Below are positions 33,789-42,687 of a stretch of 64,000 nucleotides of DNA, one piece after another; positions within the stretch are counted from its first letter, which is position 1, and the number at the start of each line of letters is the position of its first letter. The position numbers and the translations under genes were made by a program. Below the pieces are notes generated by a model. The model had not been told where the DNA came from, did no database searches, and worked only from the letters and a program-made list of their open reading frames with translations. Origin of the DNA: JAWXCE01 sp033764775 (GTDB lineage Bacteria > Pseudomonadota > Alphaproteobacteria > Rhizobiales > Rhodomicrobiaceae); contig JANRIQ010000020.1 in NCBI GenBank assembly GCA_033764775.1, positions 25,059 to 89,058 on the forward strand, in the 5' to 3' direction.

Positions 33789-34652
33789 TCAGCCGCCACG
33801 CTTCTGACGGATGAGCCCTTCCTGCGCCACGGAGGCGACCAGAACCCCGTCGCGACGGAAGATGTTGCCCCGGCACAGGCCGCGCGCGCCCTCGGCGGAC
33901 GGGCTGTCCTGAGCGTAAAGCAGCCACTCGTCCATGCGGAAGGGACGGTGGAACCACAAAGCGTGGTCGAGGCTCGCAAGCATCAGCGCGGGGTCGAACA
34001 GGATGCGCCCATGAGCGACGAGCGCCGTGTCGAGCAGGCTGTAATCGGACGCATAAGCGAGCGCGCATTGGTGCAGCGCCGGGTCGTCCGGCAAACGGCC
34101 GTTCACGCGGAACCAGATCGTCTGCGCGGGCGGCCGTTTTTTCGGATCGGAGAAGCGGGTGAGATCGGTCGGCCGCAGTTCGATAGGCCGGTCGCGCGTC
34201 CAAAAGGTTTTCATGAACTCGGGCAGCGAGGGCAGGAAGCGCTGCTTGATCTCCTCCTCCGTGGGCAGGCTGTCCGGGTCCGGCGCGTCCGGCATGGAGA
34301 TCTGGTGGGAGAAGCTTTCCTCGCGTTGATGATAGGAGGCTGACATGGCGAAGATCGCCGCGCCATTCTGAATCGCGACAACGCGTCGCGTCGTGAAGCT
34401 GCCGCCATCCCGGATGCGCTCAACCTCGTAAATGATTGGGATGGAAGGATCGCCGGCGAGCAGGAAATAGGCGTGGAGCGAATGAACTGGACGCTCCGCG
34501 GGAACGGTTCGGCTTGCCGCGACCAGGGCCTGGGCGATCACCTGGCCGCCGAACACCCGCGTCCAGCCGTTTTGGGGGCTGCGGCCTCGGAACAGGTTGG
34601 CTTCTAGCGTCTCCAGGTCCAATATGCCGGTCAGGATGTCAGCGGCGGACAT
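33789..34652 (-). CDS. tesB: Acyl-CoA thioesterase II
   Basis: TesB hydrolyses medium- and long-chain acyl-CoAs. At 287 residues it is the usual double hot-dog length. The N-terminal half has RVFGGQVIAQALVAAS and LHAYFLLAGDPSIPIIYEVE. The C-terminal half has YASDYSLLDTALVAHG with the catalytic Asp region, SLDHALWFHRPFRMDEWLLY and ARGLCRGNIFRRDG. It is divergent from the UbiH-like gene across about 90 bp. Confidence 0.94.
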   Translation of the reverse strand: MSAADILTGILDLETLEANLFRGRSPQNGWTRVFGGQVIAQALVAASRTVPAERPVHSLHAYFLLAGDPSIPIIYEVERIRDGGSFTTRRVVAIQNGAAIFAMSASYHQREESFSHQISMPDAPDPDSLPTEEEIKQRFLPSLPEFMKTFWTRDRPIELRPTDLTRFSDPKKRPPAQTIWFRVNGRLPDDPALHQCALAYASDYSLLDTALVAHGRILFDPALMLASLDHALWFHRPFRMDEWLLYAQDSPSAEGARGLCRGNIFRRDGVLVASVAQEGLIRQKRGG

Positions 34653-34740
34653 GGCGGCGCCTCCGTGGAATGCTTGCTCCGTTGGCGAGTGAGCCGCAGC
34701 GGCGCACGCTAGTCAAGCCCAATCGGCCGAGAGGTGAGTC

Positions 34741-35979
34741 TTGCAGGACAGCGCGTATGACGTGGCGATTGCGGGGGGCAGCTTCGTCGGCCTCACCCTA
34801 GCCATCGCCTTGAGCCGCGCCTCGAACGGGGCCGTCACGGTCGCGGTCATCGACAAGGCGGGGCGCGACGCCCAACTGGGCGCGGGCTTCGACGGGCGCT
34901 CGGCCGCAATCGCCGCGGCCGCCAAGCGCATGTTCGAAACGCTGGAGATCTGGCCCGCCGTCGCCGCCGACGCGCAGCCGATCCGCGCCATCGAAATCAC
35001 CGACACCGAACTGGACATGCCGATCCGCACGGCGCTCCTGCGCTTCAACACCGAGCTGCGCGAAGACCTGGCGGCGGCTTATGTGCTGGAGAATGTGAAG
35101 CTGCGCCGCGCGCTGTTTGAGGCGGCCGAGGCCGCGCCCGGCGTCTCGCTCATCATGCCTGCGAGCGTCGGATCGTTCTCGGCCGACGACGCCGGGGTCA
35201 GCCTGGCGCTCACGGACGGGCGGCTGCTGCGCGCACGCCTCCTCGTCGCCGCCGACGGACAGAAATCCGCGCTGCGCGCCATGGCGGGGATCAAGACGGT
35301 CGAATGGGCCGCCGAGCGCATGGGGCTTGTGGCCTGCGTCGCGCACGAGGGCGAACACGACGGCCGCGCCGTGCAGCACTTCCTCCCGTCCGGGCCGTTC
35401 GCGATGCTGCCGCTCACTGGGCGGCGCACATCGCTGGTGTGGACCGAGCGCATGACGGAGGCGCGGCGGCTGCTCGCGCTCGGCGCCCCGGCTTTCACGG
35501 AGGAGGTCGAGCGCCGCTTCGGCCGGCATCTCGGGCCGCTGACGATCATCTCCAAGCCTTCCGGCTATCCTCTCTCCATGACGCTGGCGCGCGGCTTCGT
35601 GAAACCGCGCTTCGCCCTGGCCGGCGATAGCGCCCATGCGCTGCACTGGATCGCCGGGCAGGGCCTTAATCACGGCCTGAAGGACGCCGCGGCGCTCGCC
35701 GAAGTGGTGATGGACGCAGCCAGGCTCGGCATGGATATCGGCGCGATCGAAACGCTGCAACGCTATGAGCGCTGGCGGCGCTTCGACAGCGCCACAGGTG
35801 CGCTCGCCGCCGCCGCCATCAACCGGCTGTTCAGCGATGGCGGCGCCCCCTTACGCGCCCTGCGCAGCCTCGGATTGAGCGTGGTCGAGCGCGCTGGGCC
35901 GGTGAAAGAATTTTTCATGCGCGAGGCGGCGGGTTTGACGGGCTCGCCGCCGCGCCTTTTGCGGGGCGAACAGCTCTGA
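34741..35979 (+). CDS. FAD-dependent UbiH/UbiF/VisC-family hydroxylase
   Basis: A 412-residue flavoprotein monooxygenase of the ubiquinone-biosynthesis hydroxylase family. The FAD motif is at the very N-terminus (YDVAIAGGSFVGLTLAIAL), so the start is placed at TTG 34741, which has GAGGTGA 5 bp upstream. The second FAD motif is LAGDSAHALHWIAGQGLNHG. It probably hydroxylates a quinone precursor ring, but which position cannot be told. Trm112, LON-domain and thioredoxin genes follow on the opposite strand. Confidence 0.9.
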   Translation: MQDSAYDVAIAGGSFVGLTLAIALSRASNGAVTVAVIDKAGRDAQLGAGFDGRSAAIAAAAKRMFETLEIWPAVAADAQPIRAIEITDTELDMPIRTALLRFNTELREDLAAAYVLENVKLRRALFEAAEAAPGVSLIMPASVGSFSADDAGVSLALTDGRLLRARLLVAADGQKSALRAMAGIKTVEWAAERMGLVACVAHEGEHDGRAVQHFLPSGPFAMLPLTGRRTSLVWTERMTEARRLLALGAPAFTEEVERRFGRHLGPLTIISKPSGYPLSMTLARGFVKPRFALAGDSAHALHWIAGQGLNHGLKDAAALAEVVMDAARLGMDIGAIETLQRYERWRRFDSATGALAAAAINRLFSDGGAPLRALRSLGLSVVERAGPVKEFFMREAAGLTGSPPRLLRGEQL

Positions 35980-35984
35980 CCCGG

Positions 35985-36206
35985 TCAGTCGTCCGGCGAC
36001 GGGTCGATGACGCGCGCCTCGTCCGGGAGCATCACCGGAACGCCGTCGATGACGGCATAGGCGAGGCCGGCCTTTTTGCTGATCAGCTCGCGCGTGGATG
36101 GATCGTAGCGCAGCGGCCCTTTGGTGAGCGGGCAGACAAGCATTTCCATCAATTTGGGGTCGGTTTCGCCGCGGTCGTGCGCGCGAGCCTGCTCCGTGTC
36201 CGCCAT
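35985..36206 (-). CDS. Trm112 family protein
   Basis: A 73-residue Trm112-like protein: LMEMLVCPLTKGPLRYDPST followed by LISKKAGLAYAVIDGVPVML. Eukaryotic Trm112 activates methyltransferases; the bacterial role is unresolved. Only one cysteine remains, as in many bacterial members, so it is unlikely to bind zinc. It follows the LON-domain gene by 9 bp in one operon with the thioredoxin gene. Confidence 0.9.
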   Translation of the reverse strand: MADTEQARAHDRGETDPKLMEMLVCPLTKGPLRYDPSTRELISKKAGLAYAVIDGVPVMLPDEARVIDPSPDD

Positions 36207-36215
36207 CCCCTTCGC

Positions 36216-36911
36216 CTAGTGCATGCTGCCGCCGCCATTGTCGGGGGCGGCCATGTCCATCTCCGCGAGCGCCATCAGCACCTCCGAACGGGCTTTCAGG
36301 TCCGCCGCCTCCAGAAGCGCCTGCTTTTCCTCCGCGCCGTACGGGCTAATCATCGCGAGCGTATTGATGAGCATCTCGGCGGGAGATTTCTGGATGCTCT
36401 GCCAGTCGGCCACGAGCTTGCGCGCTTCGAGATAGCTCTTGAGGATGGTCAGAAACTTGTCCCAGTCGACCAGATCCTGGCCATGGCCGGGGATGAAGTC
36501 TTCTTTGTAGGCCTCCGCGCTGACCTCGCAAATCCGATACGGTTTGGTCGTCTGCCGCTCGCTCACCACATCGAAACGCGCGATCCCCGTCAGCGTCACC
36601 AGCATGCGGCCGTCGTCCGTCTCCGTGAACGACGTGATGCGACCCGCGCATCCCGTTTGCCGCAGCGAATACGCCTTGCCGGATGGGGATTCCTGCGCGC
36701 CGCCCGGCGATTGCGGCTGGATGATGCCGATGATGCGCGAGTCCGAAATGGCGTCGTTCACCATCGCCAGATAGCGCGGCTCGAAGATGTTGAGCGGCAG
36801 AGAGGAACGGGGCAGCAGGATGCATCCGGTGAGCGGGAACACCGGGATGGCCCGCGGCAGGTCGCTCGGGCCGCGATAACGGTCTGTCACACCCAAAGAT
36901 GCATCCCCCAA
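36216..36911 (-). CDS. LON peptidase substrate-binding domain protein
   Basis: A protein of up to 231 residues consisting of the N-terminal (substrate-recognition) domain of Lon without protease or ATPase parts: IPVFPLTGCILLPRSSLPLN, IFEPRYLAMVNDAISDSRII and GCAGRITSFTETDDGRMLVT. The start is uncertain; TTG at 36911 is used, but TTG 36896 has a better placed GGGGGA. It lies between the thioredoxin and Trm112 genes, an arrangement common in Rhizobiales. Function unknown. Confidence 0.9.
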   Translation of the reverse strand: MGDASLGVTDRYRGPSDLPRAIPVFPLTGCILLPRSSLPLNIFEPRYLAMVNDAISDSRIIGIIQPQSPGGAQESPSGKAYSLRQTGCAGRITSFTETDDGRMLVTLTGIARFDVVSERQTTKPYRICEVSAEAYKEDFIPGHGQDLVDWDKFLTILKSYLEARKLVADWQSIQKSPAEMLINTLAMISPYGAEEKQALLEAADLKARSEVLMALAEMDMAAPDNGGGSMH

Positions 36912-36932
36912 AAATTCGCCCGGGCCAAACTC

Positions 36933-37838
36933 TTACGAGAACAGCAGCGACGACAGACGCCGGCGTCCGCTGACCGCATGAGGATCGTCGAAGCCCCAGG
37001 CGTCGAAAAATTCGATCAACTGCGTCTTGGCCGCCTGGTCGTTCCACGCGCGGTCGAGCCGGATGATCTCCAACAGTTGTTCAGCCGCCTCGGCGCGCGC
37101 ATTCTTGGCGTTGAGCGCGAGCGCCAGATCGTAACGCGCCTGGAAGTCGCTCGGATTGCGTTCGACGCGGGCGCGAAGGGTTTTCTCATCCTCGCGGCCG
37201 GCGCTTTTCTGCGCAAGAGCGAGCATGGCCCGCGCGCTCGCCAGCGGTGCGGCGCTTTGCTTGGATGTGGGCGCCAAGGCCAGCGTCTGCTCAGCGCGCT
37301 TCAGATCGCCGATGGCGATGTAGCATTTGGCCAGCCCGGCGATGGCCTCCACATTCTCCCGGTCGGCCTGTAAAACCGCCGCGTAAAGCTCGGCGGCCGC
37401 GTTGACGTCGCCCCCTGCGAGCGCGGCCGCGGCGGCCTCCATCAGATCGCCGTCATCCTCGGGCGCGCCGGCGAGCCGGTCGATGAAGGCCTTCACCTGG
37501 CTTTCGGGCAAAGCGCCCATGAAGCCGTCCACGGGCTGGCCGTTCTGGAAGGCGAACACGGCGGGAATGGACTGCACGCCCAATTGCCCCGCGATGGCCG
37601 GGTGCTCGTCGATGTTCATCTTGACGAGCCGAACCTTTCCGCCGGCCGCTTTGACAAGCTTCTCCAGCACGGGAGTGAGCTGCCTGCACGGCCCGCACCA
37701 CGGCGCCCAGAAATCGACGATTACGGGCGTTTTGCGCGACGCTTCGATTACGTCCCGCGCAAATGTCTGAGTGGTGGTGTCCTTGATGAGGTCGCTCTTG
37801 CCGTCGCCGTTGGATTTCTTGCCGCCGAATGTCAGCAT
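36933..37838 (-). CDS. Thioredoxin-domain/TPR co-chaperone, CnoX (YbbN)-like
   Basis: A 301-residue cytoplasmic protein with an N-terminal thioredoxin domain (VIVDFWAPWCGPCRQLTPVL, active site WCGPC) and a C-terminal tetratricopeptide region (ALAGGDVNAAAELYAAVLQA; AKCYIAIGDLKRAEQ). This architecture matches CnoX/YbbN, a chaperedoxin that protects substrates and hands them to GroEL/DnaK. Unlike E. coli CnoX (SxxC) it keeps both active-site cysteines. The ATG at 37838 is preferred; a longer in-frame extension lacks domain sequence. Confidence 0.9.
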   Translation of the reverse strand: MLTFGGKKSNGDGKSDLIKDTTTQTFARDVIEASRKTPVIVDFWAPWCGPCRQLTPVLEKLVKAAGGKVRLVKMNIDEHPAIAGQLGVQSIPAVFAFQNGQPVDGFMGALPESQVKAFIDRLAGAPEDDGDLMEAAAAALAGGDVNAAAELYAAVLQADRENVEAIAGLAKCYIAIGDLKRAEQTLALAPTSKQSAAPLASARAMLALAQKSAGREDEKTLRARVERNPSDFQARYDLALALNAKNARAEAAEQLLEIIRLDRAWNDQAAKTQLIEFFDAWGFDDPHAVSGRRRLSSLLFS

Positions 37839-38026
37839 GTGCGCGCCTTGTTGAGGATGATCTTGGTTCACTTGCGTTAAAATGGTTTCTTGCCCCGCTT
37901 TTGGCAAGAAAGGAGTTTGGCGCGTCCACGTGCTGGCGATGCGGCGGAGCCGCGCCCAACGCGGCGCTTGCAAAGGCGGCGGGGATGCGCCATAACTCCC
38001 GCCTGTTCGGCGAAAAGCCAGTGTGA

Positions 38027-38101
38027 GCGGGCGTAGCTCAGGGGTAGAGCATCACCTTGCCAAGGTGAGGGTCGGGCGTTCGAATCGCCTCGCCCGCTCC
38101 A
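38027..38101 (+). tRNA. tRNA-Gly (anticodon GCC)
   Basis: A 75-nt cloverleaf including an encoded CCA. The acceptor stem GCGGGCG/CGCCCGC is perfect, the D-arm is TAGCTCAGGGGTAGAGC, the anticodon arm CACCTTGCCAAGGTG reads GCC, and the T-arm contains GTTCGAATC. It faces the SMR exporter gene tail-to-head with 12 bp between. Confidence 0.97.
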
Positions 38102-38113
38102 AAATTCCAACCA

Positions 38114-38431
38114 TCACCCCGAGACGACTTTCAGCCCCGTTATGGACGCGACAAGCGCGGCGATGAAAAACAGCCGCCAGAAGTTCATCGGCTCGCCGAA
38201 CGCCACCACGCCGAGCATGACCGTGCCCACGACGCCGATGCCGCACCATACGGCGTAGGCCGTGCCCATGGGGATGGTCTGAGCGGCCTTATCGAACAGC
38301 GTGAAGCTGAGAGTGACAAAGAAAGCGAACGCCAGAGACGGCCACAGCTTGGTGAACCCTTCCGCGTAGCGCAGCGCGGTGGTGAAGCCGATCTCGGCCA
38401 CTCCCGCCGCGATAAGATAGAGCCAGGCCAT
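38114..38431 (-). CDS. Small multidrug resistance (SMR) family transporter, SugE/Gdx-like
   Basis: A 105-residue, four-helix SMR protein. The essential glutamate is in helix 1 (AWLYLIAAGVAEIGFTTALR) and helix 3 reads MGTAYAVWCGIGVVGTVMLG. The sequence resembles the SugE/Gdx group (guanidinium exporters) more than EmrE; this is a judgement by motif. It directly abuts the DUF6494 gene upstream with no gap, so they form an operon. No guanidine riboswitch was seen, as the leader is the coding sequence of its neighbour. Confidence 0.85.
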   Translation of the reverse strand: MAWLYLIAAGVAEIGFTTALRYAEGFTKLWPSLAFAFFVTLSFTLFDKAAQTIPMGTAYAVWCGIGVVGTVMLGVVAFGEPMNFWRLFFIAALVASITGLKVVSG

Positions 38432-38629
38432 CTATTCCAGCTCGATCTCGCCTTCGACCACATGATTGAGGCCGCCGTCGCCGGTGAGAGTCATCTTCAC
38501 CTTCATGGTCCCTGGGCCTTTAAGGCCAGCGTCGCGGACTGTCTTCTCGATCTCCTGCTGCGAGGTCACCCCCACATGCTTCAGAAACTTGCGTAGCGAC
38601 ATGTTGAATTTGCCTTCACCCGCTTCCAT
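38432..38629 (-). CDS. DUF6494 family protein
   Basis: A 65-residue protein matching the small alphaproteobacterial DUF6494 family: FNMSLRKFLKHVGVTSQQEI, then a C-terminal HVVEGEIELE. The N-terminal part looks like a small helical module. Its stop codon abuts the start codon of the SMR exporter. Function unknown. Confidence 0.8.
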   Translation of the reverse strand: MEAGEGKFNMSLRKFLKHVGVTSQQEIEKTVRDAGLKGPGTMKVKMTLTGDGGLNHVVEGEIELE

Positions 38630-38732
38630 TGGATAAGCTCCCGATCTCTTGCTATCGTTTCGTCTTCACTTAGGTGCATGTTCGCGCTCAGGCGCAACCG
38701 CAACCTGCGCCGCCGCAGTTGGGGAAACGTTG

Positions 38733-39752
38733 ATGACGCTCCACAGCGTACAACCGCACAACGCCATGGTCGATCCGTTCGGGCGCCATGTGAGCTATCT
38801 GCGCGTGTCCGTCACAGACCGCTGCGACTTCCGCTGCGTCTACTGCATGGCGGAGAACATGACGTTCCTGCCCAAGGCCGACCTGCTGACGCTGGAGGAG
38901 CTTGACCGGCTCTGTTCGACATTCATCGGCATGGGCGTGCGCAAGCTGCGGCTGACGGGCGGCGAGCCGCTGGTGCGCAAGAACATCATGTGGCTTATCC
39001 GTTCGCTGTCGCGCCATCTCGGCGGCCCATTGGAGGAGCTGACGCTGACGACGAACGGCAGCCAGCTTTCACGCTTCGCGGGCGAACTGGCGGAGGCGGG
39101 CGTGCGGCGCATCAACGTCTCGCTCGACACGCTGAACCCGGACAAGTTCAAGGCCATCACGCGCTGGGGCGACTTCGCCCAGGTGATGCGCGGGATCGAC
39201 GCGGCGCAGGCCGCCGGACTGCAAATCAAGCTCAACGCCGTCGCGCTGAAGGGCGTGAACGAGTTCGAGTTCGACGACATGATCCGCTTCGCGCACGGCC
39301 GCGGCATGGATTTGACGATCATCGAGACCATGCCGCTCGGCGACATCGACGGCGACCGCACGGATCAATATCTCCCGCTGTCCATCGTTCGCGCCCGGAT
39401 GATGGACAACTGGACGCTGGAGGACATCCCCTATCGCACCGGCGGCCCGGCGCGTTACGTGCGCGTGAAGGAAACCGGCGGGCGCATCGGTTTCATCACG
39501 CCGCTCACCCACAATTTCTGCGAGAGCTGCAACCGCGTCCGCATCACGTGCACCGGCACGCTCTATATGTGCCTCGGCCAGGAGGACGCGGCGGATTTGC
39601 GCGCGCCGCTGCGGGCGAGCGCCGACGACGGGCTGCTGCGCCAGGCCATCGCCGAGGCGATATCGCGCAAGCCGAAAGGTCACGATTTCATCATCGACCG
39701 GGGCCGCAACAAGCCTGCCGTGGCGCGGCATATGAGCGTCACCGGCGGCTGA
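38733..39752 (+). CDS. moaA: GTP 3',8-cyclase (molybdenum cofactor biosynthesis)
   Basis: MoaA is a radical-SAM enzyme that converts GTP to 3',8-cyclo-GTP in the first step of molybdopterin synthesis. At 339 residues it has the N-terminal radical-SAM cluster CDFRCVYC, the SAM-binding LRLTGGEPLVRK, the C-terminal second cluster (CESCNRVRITCTGTLYMC), and the essential C-terminal Gly-Gly (SVTGG). No other moa gene is in the window. fdhD, needed for molybdenum-dependent formate dehydrogenase, is 2 kb downstream. Confidence 0.97.
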   Translation: MTLHSVQPHNAMVDPFGRHVSYLRVSVTDRCDFRCVYCMAENMTFLPKADLLTLEELDRLCSTFIGMGVRKLRLTGGEPLVRKNIMWLIRSLSRHLGGPLEELTLTTNGSQLSRFAGELAEAGVRRINVSLDTLNPDKFKAITRWGDFAQVMRGIDAAQAAGLQIKLNAVALKGVNEFEFDDMIRFAHGRGMDLTIIETMPLGDIDGDRTDQYLPLSIVRARMMDNWTLEDIPYRTGGPARYVRVKETGGRIGFITPLTHNFCESCNRVRITCTGTLYMCLGQEDAADLRAPLRASADDGLLRQAIAEAISRKPKGHDFIIDRGRNKPAVARHMSVTGG

Positions 39753-39769
39753 ACGAGGGGAGGGGGAGC

Positions 39770-40132
39770 ATGCGTGCGCTTGGCTGCCTGTGCGTCGCGC
39801 TCATTTTTAGCGCGCAATCGGCTGTCGCGTTTCAAGGCGATGTGACCGGCGACTATCTGTGCGAGGGCCGCAATGCGAGCGGCGGCGTGTATCGCGGCGC
39901 CGTGACAATCGTTCGCAAAGGCGACGTGTATCTCGTCGATTGGCGCATCGGCGAGCGCGACACCTACAAGGGCATCGGCGTGCTGACAGGCGACGTGCTG
40001 TCGGTGAGCTATTACGGCGGCATCACAGGCGTCGTGGCGTACGCCGTTGGCGACAACGGCGTTCTTGAGGGCAAATGGGCCGTGCTTGAGGGCGACGGGC
40101 GCGTCTTTCAGGAAACGCTCAGGCGGCGCTAA
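39770..40132 (+). CDS. Small secreted hypothetical protein
   Basis: A 120-residue exported protein with a signal peptide (MRALGCLCVALIFSAQSAVA) and a strong AGGGGGAG ribosome-binding site 17 bp after moaA. The mature part is a compact beta-rich domain (GDYLCEGRNASGGVYRGAVT; VYLVDWRIGERDTYKGIGVL; GVLEGKWAVLEGDGRVFQET). It resembles small secreted domains of unknown function. Its 3' end overlaps the convergent EF-hand gene by 4 bp. Confidence 0.75.
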   Translation: MRALGCLCVALIFSAQSAVAFQGDVTGDYLCEGRNASGGVYRGAVTIVRKGDVYLVDWRIGERDTYKGIGVLTGDVLSVSYYGGITGVVAYAVGDNGVLEGKWAVLEGDGRVFQETLRRR

Positions 40133-40590
40133 AGCTCGGGCTTCGACATAGGCACGTTGTCGACGGGCTTTTTCGGCGCGCCGAGATCGCGTGCGGCCGT
40201 CAGTTCGAGCGTGGAGAGTTTGCAGTCCTTGTTGGCGTCTGCGATGGTGAAAGCGGGGTTTGGCCTGTCGACCAATTCCGCGCGCTCGACACGGCCGTTG
40301 CGGCTGGCGTCGTAGTATTTGAAGTCAACGACGGAGAACATGCGGTCTGTGTTTTCGAGCGTCTTGAACTCGTCCGGGCCAAGAGCGCCTGTCCGGCCGC
40401 GATCCGCCGCGTCAAACAACTCGCCAGCGTAAGCTTTCCACTCCTCGCATGTGACCACATTATCGCGGTTCGCGTCCCAGCTCGCCGCAGCCGTCAGGAA
40501 CATGCGATCCTCGTCGCTGCGGGAGCCGCCGCCGCACCCAGCCAGCGCGACGCACGCCGCCACGCACGCGATGATCCGCACCTGTTTCAT
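40129..40590 (-). CDS. EF-hand-containing lipoprotein
   Basis: A 153-residue predicted lipoprotein: signal peptide with lipobox LAGC (Cys at 19). Four EF-hand-like loops follow: DANRDNVVTCEEW, ADRGRTGALGPDEF, DASRNGRVERAEL and DANKDCKLSTLEL. The first and fourth best fit the calcium-binding D-x-[DN]-x-[DNG] pattern; the others are degenerate. It is probably a calcium-responsive envelope protein of unknown role. Confidence 0.8.
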   Translation of the reverse strand: MKQVRIIACVAACVALAGCGGGSRSDEDRMFLTAAASWDANRDNVVTCEEWKAYAGELFDAADRGRTGALGPDEFKTLENTDRMFSVVDFKYYDASRNGRVERAELVDRPNPAFTIADANKDCKLSTLELTAARDLGAPKKPVDNVPMSKPEL

Positions 40591-40677
40591 GCCCGCCTCC
40601 CGCGATTAGTCTTGAAAGGGAAGCGCGTGATTTTGCGGCGGGGCAAGCGAAATTGACGTTTTCCCCGGCAGTTGTGG

Positions 40678-41733
40678 CTACTCGATCACGAATTTGGGGA
40701 CAGTGCGCTGCGCACTCTCCGCCTGCGACCAGGCCGCGGCGGCGATGTCGCGATAAATCTTCGCATGCGGGGAGCCGGGGTCGGTGGCCACCAGCGGCAG
40801 CCCGGCGTCGGACTTCTCCCGAATGTCCATATGCAGCGGTATTTCGCCGAGGAACGGCGCGCCGAGCCGCTCCGCCTCAGCGCGCGCGCCGCCGTGGCCG
40901 AAAATGTCCGAGCGCGTTCCGCAGGATGGGCACAAAAAATAACTCATGTTTTCGATGATGCCGAGCACAGGCACGTTGACCTTGCGGAACATGGCGAGGC
41001 CTTTGCGCGCGTCGATCAAGGCGAGGTCCTGTGGCGTGGACACGATGATTGCGCCCGCCAGCGGCACTTTCTGGCTGAGGGTGAGCTGCGCGTCCCCGGT
41101 GCCGGGCGGCATGTCGACGACGAGCACATCCAGCTCGCCCCACGCCACGTCCGTCAGCATCTGCGTGACCGCCGAGCCGACCATGGGGCCGCGCCAGATC
41201 ATCGGGCTTTCCTCGTCCAGCAGGAAGCCGATGGACATGACTTTCAATCCGTAATTCTCCATGGGCTTAAGTGTGTTCGAGCCGATCAGCTCCGGCTTGC
41301 CCTTGAGCCGCAGCAGCTTTGGCACGGATGGGCCATAAATATCCGCGTCCATGACGCCGACCGACAAGCCGTTCGCCTGGAAGCCCAGCGCCAGGTTCAC
41401 CGCCGTCGTCGATTTGCCCACGCCGCCTTTGCCTGACGCGACCGCGATGATGCGCTTGACTTGGCCAACGCCCTTGCCCGGCGCAGCGCCCGCCGTCTCC
41501 GCCGTCAGCGTCACGGTTGCAGCGGCAACCCCTGGCAAGGCGCGCACGGCCTGCTCCGCCGCGAAGCGCACCGGCTCCAGCGCCTTGGCCGTCTGCGGGT
41601 TTGCGTAGAGAGAAAAGTAGACGCGGCCTGAGGCGATGACGACCTCGGAAACGAGGCCGGCCGACACGATGTCCCCGCCGCCGGGCGCCTTCACCTTGCG
41701 CAACGCCTCCAAAACCCGCTCTTTCGTCGCCAT
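40678..41733 (-). CDS. mrp: Iron-sulfur cluster carrier ATPase Mrp/ApbC
   Basis: A P-loop NTPase that carries and delivers [4Fe-4S] clusters. It has 351 residues. An N-terminal MIP18/DUF59-like domain (about 1-90, VLEALRKVKAPGGGDIVSAG) is followed by the deviant Walker A ASGKGGVGKSTTAVNLAL and the cluster-binding C-x-x-C (CPSCG). The ATG at 41733 starts MATKERVLEALRK. It is divergent from fdhD across 48 bp. Confidence 0.95.
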   Translation of the reverse strand: MATKERVLEALRKVKAPGGGDIVSAGLVSEVVIASGRVYFSLYANPQTAKALEPVRFAAEQAVRALPGVAAATVTLTAETAGAAPGKGVGQVKRIIAVASGKGGVGKSTTAVNLALGFQANGLSVGVMDADIYGPSVPKLLRLKGKPELIGSNTLKPMENYGLKVMSIGFLLDEESPMIWRGPMVGSAVTQMLTDVAWGELDVLVVDMPPGTGDAQLTLSQKVPLAGAIIVSTPQDLALIDARKGLAMFRKVNVPVLGIIENMSYFLCPSCGTRSDIFGHGGARAEAERLGAPFLGEIPLHMDIREKSDAGLPLVATDPGSPHAKIYRDIAAAAWSQAESAQRTVPKFVIE

Positions 41734-41781
41734 GTCCGAATTCACTCCGCTGATCCCGAAAACACCATTAAGCTTGAAGTC

Positions 41782-42687
41782 ATGACGCGCAACACCGTTT
41801 CCAAGGCCCTGCCCGAGTTCGCCGTCACGCCGGATGTGGACGATCCGCGTCTCACCGCGCTCGTCACCGGCCGCGATCACACCGGCGCGGAGATGGAGAC
41901 GTTCGTCGTCACCGAGAAGCCGCTGACCCTTTACCTGAACAGCCGCGAAATCGTCACCATGATGACAATCGGCGATCACCCCGAGTTGCTCGCCGCTGGC
42001 TATCTGCTCAATCAGGGGATGCTGAAAAGCGCCGCGGACATCGAGCGCATCGACTACGACGACGATATTTCGACAGTGGTCGTGCGCACCCACGCCGAGA
42101 CCAGCTTCGAGGACAAGTTGGCCAAGAAAACCCGCACCTCCGGCTGCGCGCAAGGCACCGCGTTCGGCGATCTCATGGAGGACTTCGCGAACGTGCAGCT
42201 GAACGCGGAGGCTCGCGTGCGCGCCTCGGAACTCTATGCGCTGCAAAAAAAGATCAACACGGCGCCGAGCCTCTACCTGAAGGCCGGGGCCATCCACGGC
42301 TGCGTGCTGTGCGAGGGCGAGCGCCCGCTGATCTATATGGAGGACGTGGGGCGGCACAACGCGGTTGACAAAATCGCCGGATACATGGCGCTAAACGGGG
42401 TCAGCGCGGACGACAAGATTTTCTACACGACCGGGCGGCTGACCAGCGAGATGGTCATCAAGACCGTGAAAATGGGCATCCCCATCCTCGTCTCGCGCTC
42501 CGGCTTCACGGCTTGGGGCGTCGACCTGGCGCGTCAGGCGAACCTGACGCTCATCGGCCGCATGCGCGGCAAGCGCTTCATCGCGCTGTCGGGGCTGGAG
42601 CGGCTGGTTTACGATTTGCCGCCGGAGGCGTCCGGCGAAGAAGAGACGCGCCACCGGCGGAAGGCCGCTTGGGGCCACGAGGATTGA
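41782..42687 (+). CDS. fdhD: Formate dehydrogenase accessory sulfurtransferase
   Basis: FdhD transfers sulfur from IscS to the molybdenum cofactor so that formate dehydrogenase becomes active. It has 301 residues with YLNSREIVTMMTIGDHPELL, HGCVLCEGERPLIYMEDVGR, HNAVDKIAGY and TGRLTSEMVIK. The loop equivalent to the E. coli C-x-x-C has a single cysteine (TSGCAQGTAFGD). Divergent from mrp. No formate dehydrogenase structural gene is in the window. Confidence 0.93.
   Translation: MTRNTVSKALPEFAVTPDVDDPRLTALVTGRDHTGAEMETFVVTEKPLTLYLNSREIVTMMTIGDHPELLAAGYLLNQGMLKSAADIERIDYDDDISTVVVRTHAETSFEDKLAKKTRTSGCAQGTAFGDLMEDFANVQLNAEARVRASELYALQKKINTAPSLYLKAGAIHGCVLCEGERPLIYMEDVGRHNAVDKIAGYMALNGVSADDKIFYTTGRLTSEMVIKTVKMGIPILVSRSGFTAWGVDLARQANLTLIGRMRGKRFIALSGLERLVYDLPPEASGEEETRHRRKAAWGHED

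Noticed and set aside
38027..38431. tRNA-Gly as an integration site for the adjacent SMR exporter
   Set aside because: There is no repeated tRNA 3' end, no integrase, and base composition does not change across the junction.
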